Shown: in pieces, positions 31,211 through 33,249 of the stretch
How the letters are laid out: each line of letters opens with the position of its first letter
Numbering within the stretch: the first letter of the stretch is position 1
Assembly: GCA_035255485.1 (NCBI GenBank)
Contig: DATEZO010000141.1
Coordinates: 1-33,249, forward strand
Reading direction: 5' to 3'
Length of the DNA stretch: 33,249 nucleotides
Source: DATEZO01 sp035255485
Lineage (GTDB): Bacteria > Pseudomonadota > Gammaproteobacteria > Burkholderiales > Burkholderiaceae_D
The notes under the pieces: generated by a model
Database searches by the model: none
What the model was told of the DNA's origin: nothing
What the model saw: the letters and a program-made list of their open reading frames with translations, nothing else
Position numbers and translations under genes: made by a program

Positions 31211-32518
31211 CTATCGCATTTCAAATGCCTCCTGGTGAAAGCGCACGCCGCGCAAACCCTTGCGCAATGCATCACCGAATGCCTTCGGTCCGCAAAACCA
31301 TATTTCGGCTTGCCTGAGCGGCCTTCGATCCTGATCCAGATCGTGCGGCGCCATGACGCCATCACGGTCCGTGCTGCGTATGTGCAAACGGATGCTGGGC
31401 AGCTTTTCGCAGAGCGCCTTCAACCGATCGACGAAAGGATCGCCGTCACTGCGCCGGACGGAATAATATAAATCGACATCCGGCGCCGTTTCCGGCGTAT
31501 TCTGGAGCGATTCCAGCCAGGCAAGAAAAGGCGTTACGCCAATGCCGCCGGCAACCCATATCTGGCGTTTTCGCGATGAAGCACGGCGGAAATCGAAGCG
31601 GCCATACGGGCCTTCTATCTGCATCGGTTGCCCCTGTTGCAGATGCGCTGCAAGCGTCTTCGTATAGTCGCCAAGAGCCTTGATCTGAAATGTGATCTTG
31701 CGCGCCGCGTGATCGACTCCGGCGATGGTAAACGGATGCGCGCCTTCAAACCGATCGAATGTGACAAAAGCGAACTGGCCTGGACGATGTTTTTTCCACC
31801 CTGCCGGAACAAGGCAGGTAACTTCGGTAATCCCGTCGCCCGGCGAGCGCAGCGCGTCGATGACGCCGTGCACCTTCCTGCCTTGCCCGATCGAGCCGGT
31901 CAGCGAGCGGACGGCGGCCAGCACCCCCGCCATCGCCAGCAGGGCGAGAAGCAGGCCGGCCGGTTGGCGCCAATACTGTACCGGTGCAAGAAAAACCGCA
32001 TGAATCACAAGCATCAGATACAGCACCGGCATGACGCGATGCAGATAGCGCCAGAGATGGTAAGGGAACCGTTTCCATAGTGTGATGACAAACAGGACCA
32101 GCAAGGCATAGATCGCCCATTCTCCGAGGTCCTCGCCGAATTCGCGCATCAGCGCGAACCAGCCGCCACCATGTTCCTTGGGGATGCGACCGCTGCGGCC
32201 GACAAACGCCTTCAACACGTCGTCCGACATTTCCACCAGCCAGTGAACCGCTCCGAAAAAGACGGCAGCAATGCCCATCCATTTATGCATCCGATAGATG
32301 CGATCCATGCCGCCCAGCAGCGTCTCGATCCAGGCCGGCCGGTTCGCCAGCACCATTGCTGCCGACATCAGCGAGAACGATAGCAGGCCCGTCAGATACA
32401 GTGCCTCCTGTCGCACCATCCACGGTGCGGAGGCGGTCGAAGGCGTCGGGTCGATGACAATGCCATAACCCCAGGCCAGAAGGATGAGTGCGATGCCGGT
32501 GGCAAGGGTGCGCTTCAT
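31211..32518 (-). CDS. Ferric-reductase-like flavocytochrome (transmembrane haem plus FAD/NAD domains)
   Basis: This 435-residue protein has about six membrane helices (residues 5-205) with paired histidines suited to haem b binding (His78 and His92; His160 and His173), then a ferredoxin-reductase-like cytoplasmic half. FAD contacts are seen at HPFTIAG (261-267), the NAD(P)H site at VAGGIGVTPFLAW (322-334) and a C-terminal FCGPKAFG. It would pass electrons from NAD(P)H through FAD and haem across the membrane; the acceptor is unknown. The ATG at 32518 has GGAGG about 8 bases before it and overlaps the end of a 44-codon frame (ATGA). Its place between mobB and the nar-type ppiC suggests a link to nitrate or NO metabolism. 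Confidence 0.82.
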   Translation of the reverse strand: MKRTLATGIALILLAWGYGIVIDPTPSTASAPWMVRQEALYLTGLLSFSLMSAAMVLANRPAWIETLLGGMDRIYRMHKWMGIAAVFFGAVHWLVEMSDDVLKAFVGRSGRIPKEHGGGWFALMREFGEDLGEWAIYALLVLFVITLWKRFPYHLWRYLHRVMPVLYLMLVIHAVFLAPVQYWRQPAGLLLALLAMAGVLAAVRSLTGSIGQGRKVHGVIDALRSPGDGITEVTCLVPAGWKKHRPGQFAFVTFDRFEGAHPFTIAGVDHAARKITFQIKALGDYTKTLAAHLQQGQPMQIEGPYGRFDFRRASSRKRQIWVAGGIGVTPFLAWLESLQNTPETAPDVDLYYSVRRSDGDPFVDRLKALCEKLPSIRLHIRSTDRDGVMAPHDLDQDRRPLRQAEIWFCGPKAFGDALRKGLRGVRFHQEAFEMR

Positions 32519-32649
32519 CGCACGCCCTCCCCGCCCTGGCAAGAATCAACATGCAGAGCGCGCACAGCGCGCCAGGAGGGCGCACCAATTGTTGCCGATG
32601 GAGTGCAAACGGCAGCATCGTGCACCGTCTGATGAAACTGGCATGGCAT
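32515..32649 (-). CDS. Candidate 44-codon leader or small protein
   Basis: This frame starts at an ATG at 32649 with AGGAG placed 8 bases upstream, one of the best ribosome binding sites in the window, and ends in a TGA that overlaps the flavocytochrome ATG (ATGA). The product (MPCQFHQTVHDAAVC...) has three Cys and two His in 44 residues but no recognisable family or membrane helix. It could be a real small protein or a leader peptide that couples translation of the next gene. A second ATG 5 bases later in another frame gives a 32-codon frame, so the translated frame is not certain. Confidence 0.4.
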   Translation of the reverse strand: MPCQFHQTVHDAAVCTPSATIGAPSWRAVRALHVDSCQGGEGVR

Positions 32650-32705
32650 CCGGATTCTCCTGAGTGATCTGAAAATATCGTCAGGGACCACCTTCCGCCA
32701 TGCCG

Positions 32706-32722
32706 CTTAAGTGAATCTTAAA
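32706..32722 (-). promoter_or_regulatory. PmrA/QseB-like direct repeat upstream of the flavocytochrome operon
   Basis: On the minus strand TTTAAG-N5-CTTAAG reads toward the 44-codon frame, 57 bases before its ATG. This fits the direct repeat YTTAAK-N5-YTTAAK bound by PmrA/QseB-type OmpR-family regulators. No such regulator is in the window. A GATATT at about 32679-32674 could be a -10 element. Confidence 0.35.
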
Positions 32723-32868
32723 AGTATCTGGCCGGATACGCTTCGGGGTATTGCATAAGCGGCCATGCCACAAAAACAGGCCGAGGCTGGACTGTCATGA
32801 TTTCGGAGATTCCGGATCAAGCTGTTGCGCCACTCCCGCAAGCACGATTATCACCTTCCAGCAAGCAC

Positions 32869-33249
32869 CTACTGCACCAGCGGATTGTCGGAGCCTTCCA
32901 GCGTCACGCCCTGGATATCGGCACGGCCCACCAGTATCTGGAGGTATTGGTGGACAGCGCGCTGCCATGCTTGCCGCGTAAGATTGTCAGCGATTTGCGA
33001 CTTGACCGCATCGAACGGCAAGCACTTGCCCTCGACTCGACGCAACACCTGCACGATATGCAGGCCGAAACGGGTTTCCAGCAGGCGATCCGCCAATTCA
33101 CCCGCCGCCAGCCGGAATGCCAGCGCTTCGAATTCCGGCACGGTTTGTCCGCGCGTCAATTGCCCCAGATTGCCGCCCAGTGCGCCGGAAGGGCAATTTG
33201 AATATTGCCTTGCCAGTTCATCAAAGCGTTCCGGATCATTGCGCAGCTC
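32869..33249 (-). CDS. PpiC-type peptidyl-prolyl isomerase (5' end cut by window edge)
   Basis: The last 126 codons are visible, reading in from the right edge. The segment DPERFDELARQYSNCPSGALGGNLGQLTRG followed by VPEFEALAFRLAAGEL and LETRFGLHIVQVLRR is the parvulin (PpiC/NifM) domain. The tail IADNLTRQAWQRAVHQYLQIL with NPLVQ at the very end is like the PpiC encoded next to narGHJI in Burkholderiales. Such proteins may help assemble or fold nitrate reductase. No start codon lies inside the window. The 219 bases between its stop and the small frame at 32649 contain no terminator that I can see, apart from GTATC/GATAC pairs near 32724-32739. Confidence 0.85.
   Translation of the reverse strand, partial: ELRNDPERFDELARQYSNCPSGALGGNLGQLTRGQTVPEFEALAFRLAAGELADRLLETRFGLHIVQVLRRVEGKCLPFDAVKSQIADNLTRQAWQRAVHQYLQILVGRADIQGVTLEGSDNPLVQ

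Overview
The window looks like chromosome of a betaproteobacterium, most likely Burkholderiales and plausibly Oxalobacteraceae (Herminiimonas/Janthinobacterium-like). This placement is inferred from gene order (rpmF-plsX-fabH-fabD-fabG-acpP-fabF followed by rpoE-rseA-rseB), from protein character and from a nitrate-respiration locus; no database search was possible. There are no rRNA or tRNA genes, CRISPR arrays, transposases or prophage genes that I can see.

Layout. (1) 1-9090, minus strand: a long lipid/envelope block. It runs yceD, rpmF, plsX, fabH, fabD, fabG, acpP, fabF, a YgfX-like membrane protein, the sigma-E gene rpoE, anti-sigma rseA and rseB (cut by the left edge). Phospholipid precursor synthesis therefore runs directly into the envelope-stress regulon, and a sigma-E type promoter sits just upstream of rpoE. 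(2) 9197-10605, plus strand: a YceF/Maf nucleotide pyrophosphatase and an RsmI-like methyltransferase, ending in a terminator and an unusual cluster of inverted repeats. (3) 11027-14250, minus strand: an SppA-like S49 protease, a Rieske protein, a HAD phosphatase and rluC. (4) 14979-17879, plus strand: rne (RNase E), divergent from rluC, with a gene-free leader of about 700 bases. (5) 18334-23031: nnrS (minus), then a plus-strand three-gene exporter operon (HlyD-type lipoprotein adaptor, ABC ATPase, ABC-2 permease). (6) 23010-26766: a Pat-type acyl-CoA-synthetase/GNAT protein acetyltransferase (minus) divergent from a two-domain universal stress protein (plus), with an FNR-type site between them. 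(7) 27214-33249: a small metal-binding-like HMA protein with its own FNR-type site, then on the minus strand narL, narX, mobB, a ferric-reductase-like flavocytochrome and the C-terminal part of a PpiC-type isomerase running off the right edge. In related bacteria such a ppiC lies beside narGHJI, so the nitrate reductase operon probably continues outside the window.

How it fits together. The right third is an oxygen/nitrate/NO-responsive region: FNR-type boxes, an NsrR-like site at nnrS, NarX-NarL, molybdenum cofactor (mobB) and nar-associated ppiC. The left third is core housekeeping. The least explained items are non-coding: a diverged repeat of about 90 bp present in two intergenic gaps (18103-18192 and 26912-27001), a run of seven inverted repeats at 10616-10904, and a 44-codon reading frame with a strong ribosome binding site that overlaps the start of the flavocytochrome gene.
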